A program made the position numbers and the translations under genes. A model generated the notes under the pieces. The model was not told where the DNA came from. It saw only the letters and a list, made by a program, of their open reading frames with translations, and made no database searches. A stretch of DNA of 64,000 nt from Lysobacteraceae bacterium NML93-0793 (GTDB taxonomy: Bacteria; Pseudomonadota; Gammaproteobacteria; Xanthomonadales; Xanthomonadaceae), in assembly GCA_002324875.1 (NCBI GenBank), contig NTJG01000010.1:1-64000 (forward strand), read 5' to 3'. Positions 1 to 9,411 of this stretch are shown piece by piece (positions within the stretch are counted from its first letter, which is position 1; each line of letters opens with the position of its first letter).

Positions 1-419
1 GCGAGGGACTGCTGGCCATGCCGGCGCTGGCGGCGATCGACGGCCGCACGGTGGGCCTGGTGACCGCGCCCGGCGGCCGCGGCGTGCTGGCACAGGCGCT
101 CACGCGCGCCGGCGCCACGGTCCTGCGCGCCGATGTCTACACGCGTGATCCCCTCGCTCCAAGCCGGGCACGACTGGCCGCACTTCGGGCGTTGCCTGCT
201 CCGTGGCTGCTGCCGGTCAGCAGCGCCGAGGCGCTGACGCTGACGCTCGCTCAGCTGCCCGACGACCTCGCCGCGCGGCTGCGCGCCGCGCGCGCGGTCG
301 CGGCCAGCGCGCGACTCGCTGCGTTGCTGGAGGCGCACGGGTTCAGCGACATACGCCGCGCAGGCGACGCGCGACCCGCCACCTTGCTGGCCGCAGGCGC
401 CTCCCCCGCTCCCTGCTGA
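1..419 (+). CDS. hemD: Uroporphyrinogen-III synthase, C-terminal part (start outside window)
   Basis: The frame is open from the left edge and stops at 419, so only the last ~139 codons are present. HemD cyclises hydroxymethylbilane to uroporphyrinogen III in tetrapyrrole biosynthesis in the cytoplasm. The visible part fits the second lobe of the enzyme: a strand-glycine-rich turn (GLVTAPGGRG) then LAQALTRAGA, and a later V-S-S-A-E-A stretch of the family type. hemY follows 86 bp downstream with no hemX between them, whereas hemX sits there in enterobacteria and pseudomonads. An internal ATG at 18 is not taken as the start because the frame reads on upstream. Confidence 0.8.
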   Translation, partial: EGLLAMPALAAIDGRTVGLVTAPGGRGVLAQALTRAGATVLRADVYTRDPLAPSRARLAALRALPAPWLLPVSSAEALTLTLAQLPDDLAARLRAARAVAASARLAALLEAHGFSDIRRAGDARPATLLAAGASPAPC

Positions 420-505
420 ATGGGCGCCCGACCCGCGACAGGCCCGTCACGGCCCTGTCTGGCAGCGTGGGCGCTCTCTCGGCCTCCGAACCTGGAATCC
501 TCGCC

Positions 506-1777
506 ATGTCCCTGCTCCGTGCCCTGCTGGTCTGGATCGTCATCGCGCTCGTCGGCGCCCTCGCCGCGCAGTTCCTGCTGGCCGACGACCCGGGCTACGT
601 GCTGGTCCGCTACGGCGGCATCGACCGCACCACCACCCTGGTCAACGCGATCGCGATGGCACTCGGCGCGATGGTGCTGGTCTGGCTCGTCGTCACCCTG
701 ATCCTGCTGCCGTTCCGCAGCTGGGGCCGCTACCGCGAGACCCGCGCGCAGAGCCGGCTCGGCGAGGGTCTCGAGGCCCTGCATCTGGGGCACTACGCCA
801 AGGCGGAAAAGCTGCTGCAGCAGTCCGCCGACGAAACCCCGTACTACGAAGCGTCGGCCCGCGTGGCGGCGGCGCAGGCGGCGATCGCGCGCGAGGATGC
901 CGTGGCGGCCCGCGCCCACCTCGACCGCTTCAGCGACCGGCATCCGGCGACGCGTGCGATCGCACTGGCCGAGATCGCCCTGCTCGACGAGCGTCCGATC
1001 GATGCCCTGGCAGCGCTCGAAGCGCCGAATGCGCAGCCATTGCCGCCCCGCGGCCTGGCGCTGCGCGCCGATGCCTGGGCAATGACGGGGCACGCCGCCG
1101 AGGCCTACGGCCTGCTGGGTGCACTGCGCCAGCAGCGCGCCCTGCCCGAGTCGCAGCTCGCGGCACGCGAGGCGCGCTGGGCCGCGGCGTCGCTGCGTGA
1201 AGCCGGCGAGGGCAACGTGCTCGCCGAGCGCTGGGAAGCGTTGCCGAAGGCACTGAGGACCGAGACGCCGGTGGTCCTGGCCTATGTCGATCGCGCCGTG
1301 GCGCTGGGCTGGCACGACGCGGCCCTGCGCGCCCTGGAGACCGCGCTCGACGCGCGCTGGGACGAGCAGCTCGTCAGCCGCTACTCGGCGCTGGAGATCG
1401 GCGACGCCGCCCATCGTCGCACCCGTCTCGAACGCTGGCTGCAGGCCCACCCTTCGAGCTCCGCGGCGATGCTGGGATTGGCACGCCTGCATCAGACCCG
1501 TCAGGAGTGGCCGCAGGCCCGCGAGCACCTTCAGCGCGCGATCGACCTGGGCGCGGGCCGCGACGCGTGGATGCAGCTGGGCGACGGCTATGCGGCCGCC
1601 GGCGACGACCACCGTGCGCAGCTGTGCTATGCCAATGCGTTGCGCGCGTCTCGCAACCAGCCGATCGTCACGCTTCCCGCCGCGCCAGCGGCGCCGCTGG
1701 AGACCGGCATCGAAACGCGCGACGCCCAGGGTCTGCCGCACCTCGCCAACGACCGCGATCTACCGCCGCGGGTGTGA
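506..1777 (+). CDS. hemY: HemY, inner-membrane TPR protein of the haem operon
   Basis: A 423-residue protein. Two N-terminal membrane segments (about residues 3-24 and 43-66) precede a soluble region of helical TPR-like repeats, the layout of proteobacterial HemY. HemY is tied genetically to protohaem synthesis, but its biochemical role is unsettled; it is not the protoporphyrinogen oxidase of the same name in Gram-positives. The ATG at 506 was chosen because it opens directly into the hydrophobic segment; the frame is open upstream to 203 but that extension is Arg/Ala-rich junk overlapping hemD. It is probably co-transcribed with hemD. Confidence 0.88.
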   Translation: MSLLRALLVWIVIALVGALAAQFLLADDPGYVLVRYGGIDRTTTLVNAIAMALGAMVLVWLVVTLILLPFRSWGRYRETRAQSRLGEGLEALHLGHYAKAEKLLQQSADETPYYEASARVAAAQAAIAREDAVAARAHLDRFSDRHPATRAIALAEIALLDERPIDALAALEAPNAQPLPPRGLALRADAWAMTGHAAEAYGLLGALRQQRALPESQLAAREARWAAASLREAGEGNVLAERWEALPKALRTETPVVLAYVDRAVALGWHDAALRALETALDARWDEQLVSRYSALEIGDAAHRRTRLERWLQAHPSSSAAMLGLARLHQTRQEWPQAREHLQRAIDLGAGRDAWMQLGDGYAAAGDDHRAQLCYANALRASRNQPIVTLPAAPAAPLETGIETRDAQGLPHLANDRDLPPRV

Positions 1778-1917
1778 TCCATCCGCTTGCGGGATACGGC
1801 CAGGATGGCGCCGGATGTGACCGCACCCGGTGCGTCGGGACGGCCGACGCCCCGCGCGTGCGAACAACCCCGCCACGGTCGTCCGCACACATACGCGGGT
1901 GACGGCTTCGAATGCGG

Positions 1918-2478
1918 TCAGCGCAGTCGACGGTGCACGGCGACAGCGCCGTCGATGGCCTGGTCGAGGGTGACAGCCGCTGCCGCGCCGCGCGCATTGC
2001 CGGCCAGCGTCACCGTAACCGGCCCCACGATGACCTGCGGCCCGACCGGGCCGAGAATCGCGCTGCCGTCGAGTTGCCCGTCCGGAATCGCGATGAAGCC
2101 GCCGAGCGCCGCGACCCGCGGATCGCTCGCGTAGAGGCCGGCGCGGCGCATGTCGTCCTCGGTCAGCGGCTGCGCGTCCACGATGATGATCACGCCGAGC
2201 GCCCCGTCGTCGCCGGTCGAACGCCAGGCGCAGCTCATGTTGTGCGACTCGGGCGCACTCGCGCGCGTACCGGCCGGGTCCACGACCTCCAGGCCGGACA
2301 CAAGTGACCCGATCGCCTCGCCGATCGCCGCACAGTCCGGCAATGCCTCGGGGGGCAACGGGGCCGCGATGCGCTGGGGGCCGGACGCCGGCGCGGGCGT
2401 ATCCGAGCCGCAGGCCGCGAGCAGCAGCACGGCGCAGGCCGGCACGAGCGGAACCAGGAAACGGCGCTTCTGAACCAT
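1918..2478 (-). CDS. Putative lipoprotein, paralogue of the next gene
   Basis: A 186-residue protein with a Lys/Arg n-region, a hydrophobic stretch and a lipobox (LLAAC, Cys at about residue 22), so probably a lipid-anchored envelope protein. I do not recognise a named family. It resembles the neighbouring product encoded at 2483-3028: both share a Cys-x-x-(I/L)-G-E-A-(I/L)-G-x-L-V block, a second Cys followed by Trp, a D-P-R-x-A-A-(L/I)-G-G block and a C-terminal V-H-R-x-L-R. The two conserved Cys residues could form a disulfide. The gene lies 4 bp after its paralogue on the same strand, so they are likely co-transcribed. Confidence 0.75.
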   Translation of the reverse strand: MVQKRRFLVPLVPACAVLLLAACGSDTPAPASGPQRIAAPLPPEALPDCAAIGEAIGSLVSGLEVVDPAGTRASAPESHNMSCAWRSTGDDGALGVIIIVDAQPLTEDDMRRAGLYASDPRVAALGGFIAIPDGQLDGSAILGPVGPQVIVGPVTVTLAGNARGAAAAVTLDQAIDGAVAVHRRLR

Positions 2479-2482
2479 GGAC

Positions 2483-3028
2483 TTACTCGTCGGTATGGGC
2501 GCGCAGGGCGCGGTGGACGTCGACGGCCGCGGCGACGGCCTTGTCCACCGTCAGCCGGTGGCCGGATTGGGACGCGGAGGTGAACGGCATCTGATCCACG
2601 GCGACGCGGATGTCGCCCGCCACGACACGGGGTGCGAACACATCCACAACCGCGTCCGGATCGAACACCCCGTCGTCGCTCTGCACGACACCCCCGATCG
2701 CGGCGGCGCGCGGATCGTCATGGCGCAGGCGCTGGGGCACGCGGGCGAACGGGCCGGCCTCGATCGTCAGCCTGATGTCACCGCCGCGCAGCACGGCATC
2801 GAGTCCGTCCGCGTCGGCCGGCACAGGCTGGGCCCAGCGGCACTCGAGCGCATCGTGCGTTCCGGGATCGTCCTGACGCCGTGTCGTGACCGGGCGTTCG
2901 AGCTCGGCCACCAGCGGGCCGAGCGCCTCGCCCAGGGTGTCGCAGGAGGGCCAACGGGTCACGTCGTGCGCCGGCGCGGCACAGGCTGCGCCGAGCGCGC
3001 AGACGCCCGCGGCCAGGACCACATGCAC
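2483..3028 (-). CDS. Putative secreted protein, tandem paralogue of the lipoprotein at 1918-2478
   Basis: A 181-residue protein read from GTG at 3028, two bases after the thiolase stop; a second in-frame GTG is at 3022. The short hydrophobic N-terminus (HVVLAAGVCALGAAC) looks like a signal sequence, though the residue at -3 from Cys is Gly and the lipobox is poor. The body shares the ordered motifs described for the downstream paralogue. The frame stays open upstream across the thiolase gene to 5344, but that 953-codon extension is an antisense artefact. Function unknown. Confidence 0.65.
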   Translation of the reverse strand: MHVVLAAGVCALGAACAAPAHDVTRWPSCDTLGEALGPLVAELERPVTTRRQDDPGTHDALECRWAQPVPADADGLDAVLRGGDIRLTIEAGPFARVPQRLRHDDPRAAAIGGVVQSDDGVFDPDAVVDVFAPRVVAGDIRVAVDQMPFTSASQSGHRLTVDKAVAAAVDVHRALRAHTDE

Positions 3029-3030
3029 GC

Positions 3031-4308
3031 TCAGCGCTCGAGAATGGCGACCACACCCATGCCGCCTGCGGTGCAGATCGACACCAGCGCACGGCCACCG
3101 CCGCGTTCGGCCAGCTGCTTGGCGGCGGTCGCGACCACGCGTGCGCCGGTCGCCGCGAACGGATGTCCGGTCGCCAGCGACGAACCCAGCGGATTGAGCT
3201 TGTCCGGGTCGATCCGGCCCATCGGCGCGTCGAGACCGAGCCGCGTGCGGCAGTAATCCTCGCTCTCCCAGGCGCGCAGTGTGCACAGCACCTGCGCAGC
3301 AAAGGCTTCGTGGATCTCGTAGATGTCGAAGTCCTGCAGGGTCAGCCCGTTGCGCGCGAGCATCTCGGCCACCGCGACCGTCGGCGCCATCAGCAGGCCT
3401 TCGCCGTGGACGAAATCCACCGCCGCCACGTGCACGTCGCGGATGTGGCACAGCACCTCGTGTCCGTGCGCGGCGGCCCAGTCGTCGCTTGCCAGCAGAC
3501 AGGCCGAGGCGCCATCGGTCAGCGGCGTCGAGTTGGCGGCGGTCAGCGTGCCGCGGCCGGAGACCTTGTCGAACGCCGGCTTGAGCGTCGCGAGCTTCGC
3601 GATCGAGGTGTCCGGCCGCAGGATGTTGTCGCGCGCGACGCCGCGGAAACTCACCACCAGGTCGTCGAAGAACCCGCGCTCGTAGGCGGCGGCCAGCTTG
3701 TGGTGCGAGGCGACGGCCAGCTCGTCCTGCGAATCGCGCGAGATGTTCCATTGCTTGGCCATGTCCTCGCAGTGCTCGCCCATCGACTTGCCGGTGCGCG
3801 GTTCGGCCACGCCCGGGAAATCGGGCTTGAGCTCGCGCAGGCGGAACCCCTTGAACGCGGCGATCCTGTCTTTCGTCGTCTTGGCCGCGTTCGCGTCGAG
3901 CAGACGACGGCGCAGCGACTTGCCGTAGACGATCGGCACATCGGACGTGGTGTCCGAACCGCCGCCGATGCCGGATTCGATCTGCCCGGCGGCGATCTTG
4001 TTGCCGATGGTGATGATCGAATCGAGCGAGGTGCCGCAGGCACGCTGCAGCGTGATACCGGGTGTCAGCGCCGAGAGGCCCGACGACAACGCGGCCTCGC
4101 GGCCGAGATTCCAGTCGCTTGAGTGCTTGATCACCGCACCCATCGCCACTTCGCCGAGCTGCTGGCCGTGCAGGCCGAACTTCTCCACCAGCGCCCCGAG
4201 CGTGCGCACCGACATGCCGAGGTTGCCGACGTCCGCGTAGGCCGTGTTCTGGCGGCAGAACGGAATGCGGACGCCACCCAGCACGGCGACGGGACGACCT
4301 AGCAGCAT
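3031..4308 (-). CDS. fadI: Acetyl-CoA C-acyltransferase (thiolase, FadI type)
   Basis: A 425-residue thiolase that cleaves 3-ketoacyl-CoA in fatty-acid beta-oxidation, or makes the reverse condensation. The nucleophile Cys sits in QRACGTS, the catalytic His in HEAFAAQ, and the C-terminal Cys in ICTAGGMG. The motif NPLGSSLATGHPFAATGAR is of the FadI type rather than the FadA type (which reads GGAIALGHP). ATG at 4308 starts directly before the first beta-strand (PVAVLGGVRIPF); an upstream in-frame ATG at 4440 would add an unrelated Arg-rich tail. No FadJ-type partner is next to it; the downstream neighbours are the two secreted proteins. Confidence 0.9.
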   Translation of the reverse strand: MLLGRPVAVLGGVRIPFCRQNTAYADVGNLGMSVRTLGALVEKFGLHGQQLGEVAMGAVIKHSSDWNLGREAALSSGLSALTPGITLQRACGTSLDSIITIGNKIAAGQIESGIGGGSDTTSDVPIVYGKSLRRRLLDANAAKTTKDRIAAFKGFRLRELKPDFPGVAEPRTGKSMGEHCEDMAKQWNISRDSQDELAVASHHKLAAAYERGFFDDLVVSFRGVARDNILRPDTSIAKLATLKPAFDKVSGRGTLTAANSTPLTDGASACLLASDDWAAAHGHEVLCHIRDVHVAAVDFVHGEGLLMAPTVAVAEMLARNGLTLQDFDIYEIHEAFAAQVLCTLRAWESEDYCRTRLGLDAPMGRIDPDKLNPLGSSLATGHPFAATGARVVATAAKQLAERGGGRALVSICTAGGMGVVAILER

Positions 4309-4402
4309 CGGGATTTCCTCGAACGAAAGAGTGCGTGAACCGTCGCCGACCCGGGACGGGGCATAATGTGAACGAGTGTATCGCTGCCGGTGTGCACGGC
4401 CA

Positions 4403-5302
4403 ATGAGCGCAGATCCCGACATTTCCCGACACGATTCCACACCTCAGGTGCTCGGCGTGCTCGCCCTCGAGCTCAGCGGCGACGCTTCGCCGACGCGCGG
4501 CGCGCTGTCCCAGGATGCTGCGGGCGCGCTGGCCACACGCATCGGCCGCGATCTCGGTGCCCTGGTGCCGGGCGCCCGCGAGCTGGATCTGGTCTTCGCC
4601 GCCGCGCATTTCGACCCGGCCGAGGTGCTGCGTCCCGGCTGGCCGGTGCATCGCCGGCTCGACGAGCTGCGCGCACGTGCACCGCGCTCCGGCGACGGCG
4701 CACGCGTGATCGCATTCGGCGCCGACGGCCGCGGCCAGGTGCCGCTGCCGTTCCAGGCCGACGCCCAGCTGGCCGGCGGGCGTCTGCGCGTGCTGCCGTA
4801 TCTGCTGACCGGTGCACCGGACGCGACCGCAGCGGTCGCGGCGCACATGGAGGCGAGCCTGCTCGATCTGGGCATGGCCCAGGCCGAGACGGCGCTGATG
4901 GCGCAGGACGCATTCGGCGTGCGGATCGAACACGCACGCTATCTCACGCTGCACGACCTGCTGGCGATGACGGCGCTGCAGTATTCCAACCAGGGGCTGG
5001 AACCGGTGTGGGACGTGCTGGAAACGGCGCTGCTGGCCGGCTCCAGCGAAGCCTGGCTGGATGCACCGCCGGAGCCGGTATTGCGGCACGTGGACGGCGA
5101 AGTGCGCATGGCCCTGCTGACGCCCGCCGACTGGCGCGCGCGTCATGCGCCCGACGAACAGGACGAGGCGCGGCTGGCGCGCGGTCTGGCGATGTACGAA
5201 GCCCGTCAGCGGCAGATCGCCGCCGTGCTGCAGGCCCATGGGATCGAGGTGCAGTTCGTGCAGGTGGCAGCGGGCCAGGACCCGGCCGACGCGCTGCGCT
5301 GA
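4403..5302 (+). CDS. Conserved protein of unknown function
   Basis: A 299-residue soluble protein with no signal peptide or membrane segment, divergent from the thiolase. ATG at 4403 is preferred; GTG at 4376 is also in frame. The sequence is typical coding DNA with Ala/Leu-rich helices and several conserved-looking blocks (LDLVFAAAHFDP near the N-terminus, ALQYSNQGLEPVWDVLETALL in the middle), and ends in a helix-strand unit (IAAVLQAHGIEVQFVQV). I do not recognise the family, and no catalytic motif stands out. Confidence 0.7.
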   Translation: MSADPDISRHDSTPQVLGVLALELSGDASPTRGALSQDAAGALATRIGRDLGALVPGARELDLVFAAAHFDPAEVLRPGWPVHRRLDELRARAPRSGDGARVIAFGADGRGQVPLPFQADAQLAGGRLRVLPYLLTGAPDATAAVAAHMEASLLDLGMAQAETALMAQDAFGVRIEHARYLTLHDLLAMTALQYSNQGLEPVWDVLETALLAGSSEAWLDAPPEPVLRHVDGEVRMALLTPADWRARHAPDEQDEARLARGLAMYEARQRQIAAVLQAHGIEVQFVQVAAGQDPADALR

Positions 5303-5334
5303 GGCGGACGGGTCGCGTTCACCCCCGTCCGCCT
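5302..5334 (+). terminator. GC-rich hairpin at the 3' end of the 4403-5302 gene
   Basis: An 11-bp perfect stem (AGGCGGACGGG at 5302-5312 with its complement at 5324-5334) starts on the last base of the stop codon. There is no T-tract, so termination is inferred only from position. Confidence 0.4.
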
Positions 5335-5397
5335 GGTGCGGCATTACCCCGCGTCAAGGACGGGCACGGACGCCGCGCACCCGCACCCGCGGAGTGA

Positions 5398-5423
5398 GGC
5401 ATCCACCGTCGACGGTGGATGCC
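5398..5423. terminator. 26-bp perfect palindrome between convergent genes
   Basis: A perfect self-complementary sequence centred between 5410 and 5411 (half-site GGCATCCACCGTC). It lies between the convergent genes ending at 5302 (+) and 5457 (-), so a bidirectional transcription barrier is the simplest reading; a protein-binding site is the alternative. Confidence 0.4.
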
Positions 5424-5456
5424 CGGTGCGCTGGTCGAGCGCCCTCTGCCGCGCCC

Positions 5457-6062
5457 TCAGCGCGCGGCAATCACGCCACAGGCGAGACGGTCACCGGCGT
5501 TGCCTGTGGGCTGGGTGGCGTAGTCGTCCTCGTCGGCGTGCACGATCACGGCCTTGCCGACGATGTCGGTCGCCGCGCCATCGCCCACCGTCGCGCCTTC
5601 CAGCCAGCCCTGCACGGTCGCGTTGCCGTCGGCATCGGCGGTGATGTTGTCGCTGTCGCCGGCATGGTGCTCACCCTGGCCGACGCGGCCGTGGTCGGTG
5701 CTGGCGGGATTGAAATGGCCACCGGCGCTGGTCGCGTCGGGCGCACTGCAGTCGCCGGTCTCGTGGACGTGGAAGCCGTGCGTGCTGTTGCCGGGGAGGC
5801 CACTGATGGTGCCGGTGACCTCGATGCGGTCGCCGACGGCGGCAAAGCGCAGCTCGCCGCGTGTCTGGTTGCCTTCGGTGGGTTCGAGCATCACGGCGGC
5901 CCCGGCGGCGACCGGCGCATCGGAGGCCGGCATCTGCACGGCGGACTCACCCGCGCGATCGGCCTCGGCCGCGACGTTGTCACCATCGTTCGATCCGCCG
6001 CAGGCAGCAAGCGCTGCTGCGAGGACGGCCGGGACCAGCAGGCGGGAAGACATCGAAGTCAT
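5457..6062 (-). CDS. sodC: Cu/Zn superoxide dismutase, lipoprotein form
   Basis: A 201-residue periplasmic enzyme converting superoxide to oxygen and peroxide. A signal peptide ends in the lipobox LAAC, so it is probably lipid-anchored, followed by an acidic linker. The catalytic domain has the copper ligands in GFHVH, the bridging His and zinc ligands in GGHFNP and onward, the disulfide Cys in GDCSAP, a further His in VIVHADEDDY, and the second disulfide Cys in DRLACG. Length is normal for a tethered bacterial SodC. It is followed on the same strand side by a degenerate paralogue at 6121-6678, read towards it. Confidence 0.93.
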   Translation of the reverse strand: MTSMSSRLLVPAVLAAALAACGGSNDGDNVAAEADRAGESAVQMPASDAPVAAGAAVMLEPTEGNQTRGELRFAAVGDRIEVTGTISGLPGNSTHGFHVHETGDCSAPDATSAGGHFNPASTDHGRVGQGEHHAGDSDNITADADGNATVQGWLEGATVGDGAATDIVGKAVIVHADEDDYATQPTGNAGDRLACGVIAAR

Positions 6063-6120
6063 TGGACAGCTCCTGTACGTGGAAAACGGAATCGACGCGT
6101 CACATGCGCGCAGATGGGGA

Positions 6121-6678
6121 TCACGGGATCTGGATCACGCCGCAGGCCACCCGTGCGCCGATCGCACCGGGCGTCGCGCCCAGCACCAGCAGAGCACGGC
6201 CGGCGACGTCGTTGCCGGCGCCGCCGCCGAGCACGGCGCCGGGCAACATGAGATCGACGGTCGCGACGCCACGCGCATCGGCCACGATGCGGCCGCGTTC
6301 GCCCGAATCGGGTTCGCGTACGAGGACACCACGCAGCGGATCGAACTCGCCGCCCGCGCTCGTGGCGTCGACCGCGCTGCAGTCGCCACGCGCGTGCAGG
6401 CGCAGGTTGTGCGTGCCGTTGCGGACCAGACCGCCCACCTCACCCCGCACGCGGACGCCGCCGGTGTCGGCCTGGAGCACCAGGCGGCCACTGACCAGGG
6501 TGCCGGAGGCCGAAGCGAGGTTCGCGACCGCGCTGCGTGCGCTGCCACTCGTGGCCAGCGGCAGCGGCGCGGTGTCCTGGGTCGGCGGTGCAGGCGCGGG
6601 GCGCGGCGCGCTGGCGCATCCCGCGAGCGCGACGAGGCCGAAGGTCAGACAGATGTGACGAAACCGGAACGCGGACAT
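6121..6678 (-). CDS. SodC-like lipoprotein lacking metal ligands
   Basis: A 185-residue protein with a signal peptide and lipobox (LAGC) and the SodC fold pattern, 58 bp upstream of sodC. Aligned with sodC, the disulfide block is kept (GDCSAVDATSAGG, and VACGVIQ at the end), but the copper motif GFHVH is replaced by NLRLH, GGHFNP is GGEFDP, and the VHADEDDY ligand strand is LLVLGATPGA. It should therefore bind little or no Cu/Zn and not dismutate superoxide. It may act as a structural or ligand-binding relative. ATG at 6678 gives a normal signal peptide; an ATG at 6732 would overlap ntrC. Confidence 0.82.
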   Translation of the reverse strand: MSAFRFRHICLTFGLVALAGCASAPRPAPAPPTQDTAPLPLATSGSARSAVANLASASGTLVSGRLVLQADTGGVRVRGEVGGLVRNGTHNLRLHARGDCSAVDATSAGGEFDPLRGVLVREPDSGERGRIVADARGVATVDLMLPGAVLGGGAGNDVAGRALLVLGATPGAIGARVACGVIQIP

Positions 6679-6724
6679 GCGCGGCACCTTAGCGACCCGC
6701 ACCTCAGCCGGGGATGAAGACCGC

Positions 6725-8142
<1,418 letters not shown>

Positions 8143-8146
<4 letters not shown>

Positions 8147-9216
8147 GACGGAACGGACTCCTCGGCACCGGTGACGGGCGGCACGTCGTCCGCGGGGAAA
8201 GGCAGTTGCAGGGTGAACACCGTGTGGCCCGGTCGCGAGCGATAGACCAGCGCGCCGCGATGCTCGCGCGCCACCTGCTGGGCGAGCGCGAGACCGAGGC
8301 CGCTGCCGTCGGCGCGGCCCGAGACCAGCGGCAGGAAGATCTGTTCGACCATGTCCTCGGGCACGCCGCGGCCGTCGTCGACGACCTCGAGCCGCAGCGC
8401 CATCGCGTGCACGGCATCGCCGATGCGCACGCCGATCGCCGCGCGCGTGCGCAGGGTGACGTTGGCGGCGCCGGCCTGGATCGCATTGCGCACCAGATTC
8501 CAGATGGTCTGGGTGAGGCGATCGGCGTCGCCGTCGAGTTCGGGCAGGCTGGGGTCGTAGTCGCGGACCATGCGCACCGCCCAGCCGGCATCGGCTTCGG
8601 CCAGGCGCAGCACCTGCTCCAGCACGCCGTGGATGTTCAACGGCCGGTGCGGCTGCGGCGCGGTCGGCGACAGCAGTTGATCGACCAGACCCGACAACCG
8701 CGCGACCTCGGCCTCGACCAGCCCGACCAGCTCGCGCGGCTCGCCGTCGCCGACCCGACGCGCCAGCAACTGGGCCGCGCCCTTCAGTCCGGCCAGCGGA
8801 TTGCGCAACTCGTGGGCCAGCCCGCGCAACGCCGCGGACAGCGCCAGCGGCATCGCGAGGGTCGGATCGGCGCCGGGGAACTCGTCGACCGGGTGCGCCT
8901 CGAGCAGCACGCCGCCATCGGCTTCGCGCGACAGCCAGGCATCGGCGAACCGCGGCTCGCCACCGAGATAGGCCAGCGCGAGGCGACGCACGCGCAGCGG
9001 ACCGTCACTGGGATCACCGCCCTGACGCAGCGCCTCGCGCAGCAGTTCGCCCTCGGCCTCGAGCGCCGCCAGCGGCTGGTCGATGAGCCGGCGCCGGCCC
9101 ACGCCGAGCCAGCGCGCGAACGCCAGATTGCAATCGCGGATGCGGCCGTCGGCGCCGGTCCAGGCCAGGGGCGTGCTGAGCGCGTCGAACGCCGAGGTCG
9201 GTACAGCCGTCGTCAT
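8143..9216 (-). CDS. ntrB: Nitrogen regulation sensor histidine kinase NtrB
   Basis: A 357-residue soluble kinase/phosphatase partner of NtrC, controlled in the family by PII proteins such as GlnK (encoded at 21140-21478). It has an N-terminal PAS region (about 1-120), the dimerisation/phosphorylation helix with the H-box LAHELRNPLAGLKGA, the N-box (IWNLVRNAIQAG) and G-boxes (DDGRGVP, GSGLGLALA). ATG at 9216 was chosen since the PAS domain starts there; the open frame upstream is repeat and intergenic sequence. An NtrC-like dyad abuts the start codon. Confidence 0.94.
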
Positions 9217-9234
9217 TGCACCAATGTAGTGCAA
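9216..9234. promoter_or_regulatory. NtrC-binding dyad abutting the ntrB start
   Basis: The sequence TTGCAC-7 bp-GTGCAA is a perfect dyad with the spacing of the known NtrC enhancer (GCAC-7 bp-GTGC in E. coli glnAp2). Its last base is the A-complement of the ntrB start codon, so bound NtrC would block or limit ntrBC transcription: autoregulation is inferred. Confidence 0.6.
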
Positions 9235-9323
9235 CGCGGGTCCTTCGGGGAGGCAGGCGACGGGCGACAGGCGACGGCGCCGATCCGTGTACTTCGGTAC
9301 CCGCACCCGGTGCGTGACGTCCA

Positions 9324-9411
9324 AGGACGGTCTGAGCAATTCCGCCCTTGCCCGTCATTCCCGCGGCTGTCGAGAGCCGCGGGGATGACGGCAGTTATTG
9401 GACCTTCCCTA
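9324..9411. repeat. Short inverted-repeat element, copy 1
   Basis: This copy reads GGACGGTCTGAGCAATTCCG at the left, contains a CGTCATTCCCGCGGC...GCGGGGATGACGG hairpin, and ends GGACCTTCCCTA. It matches the element at 38703-38805 closely, and that at 36113-36250 more loosely. Its right end supplies the TAG stop codon of the oxygenase gene at 9409. The rest of the spacer 9235-9323 shows nothing recognisable. Confidence 0.65.

Noticed and set aside
2483-5344. A 953-codon minus-strand open frame spanning several genes
   Set aside because: Only its last ~181 codons look like protein; the rest is antisense or frame-shifted relative to the thiolase and the 4403-5302 gene, and Arg-rich, a common artefact at high GC.
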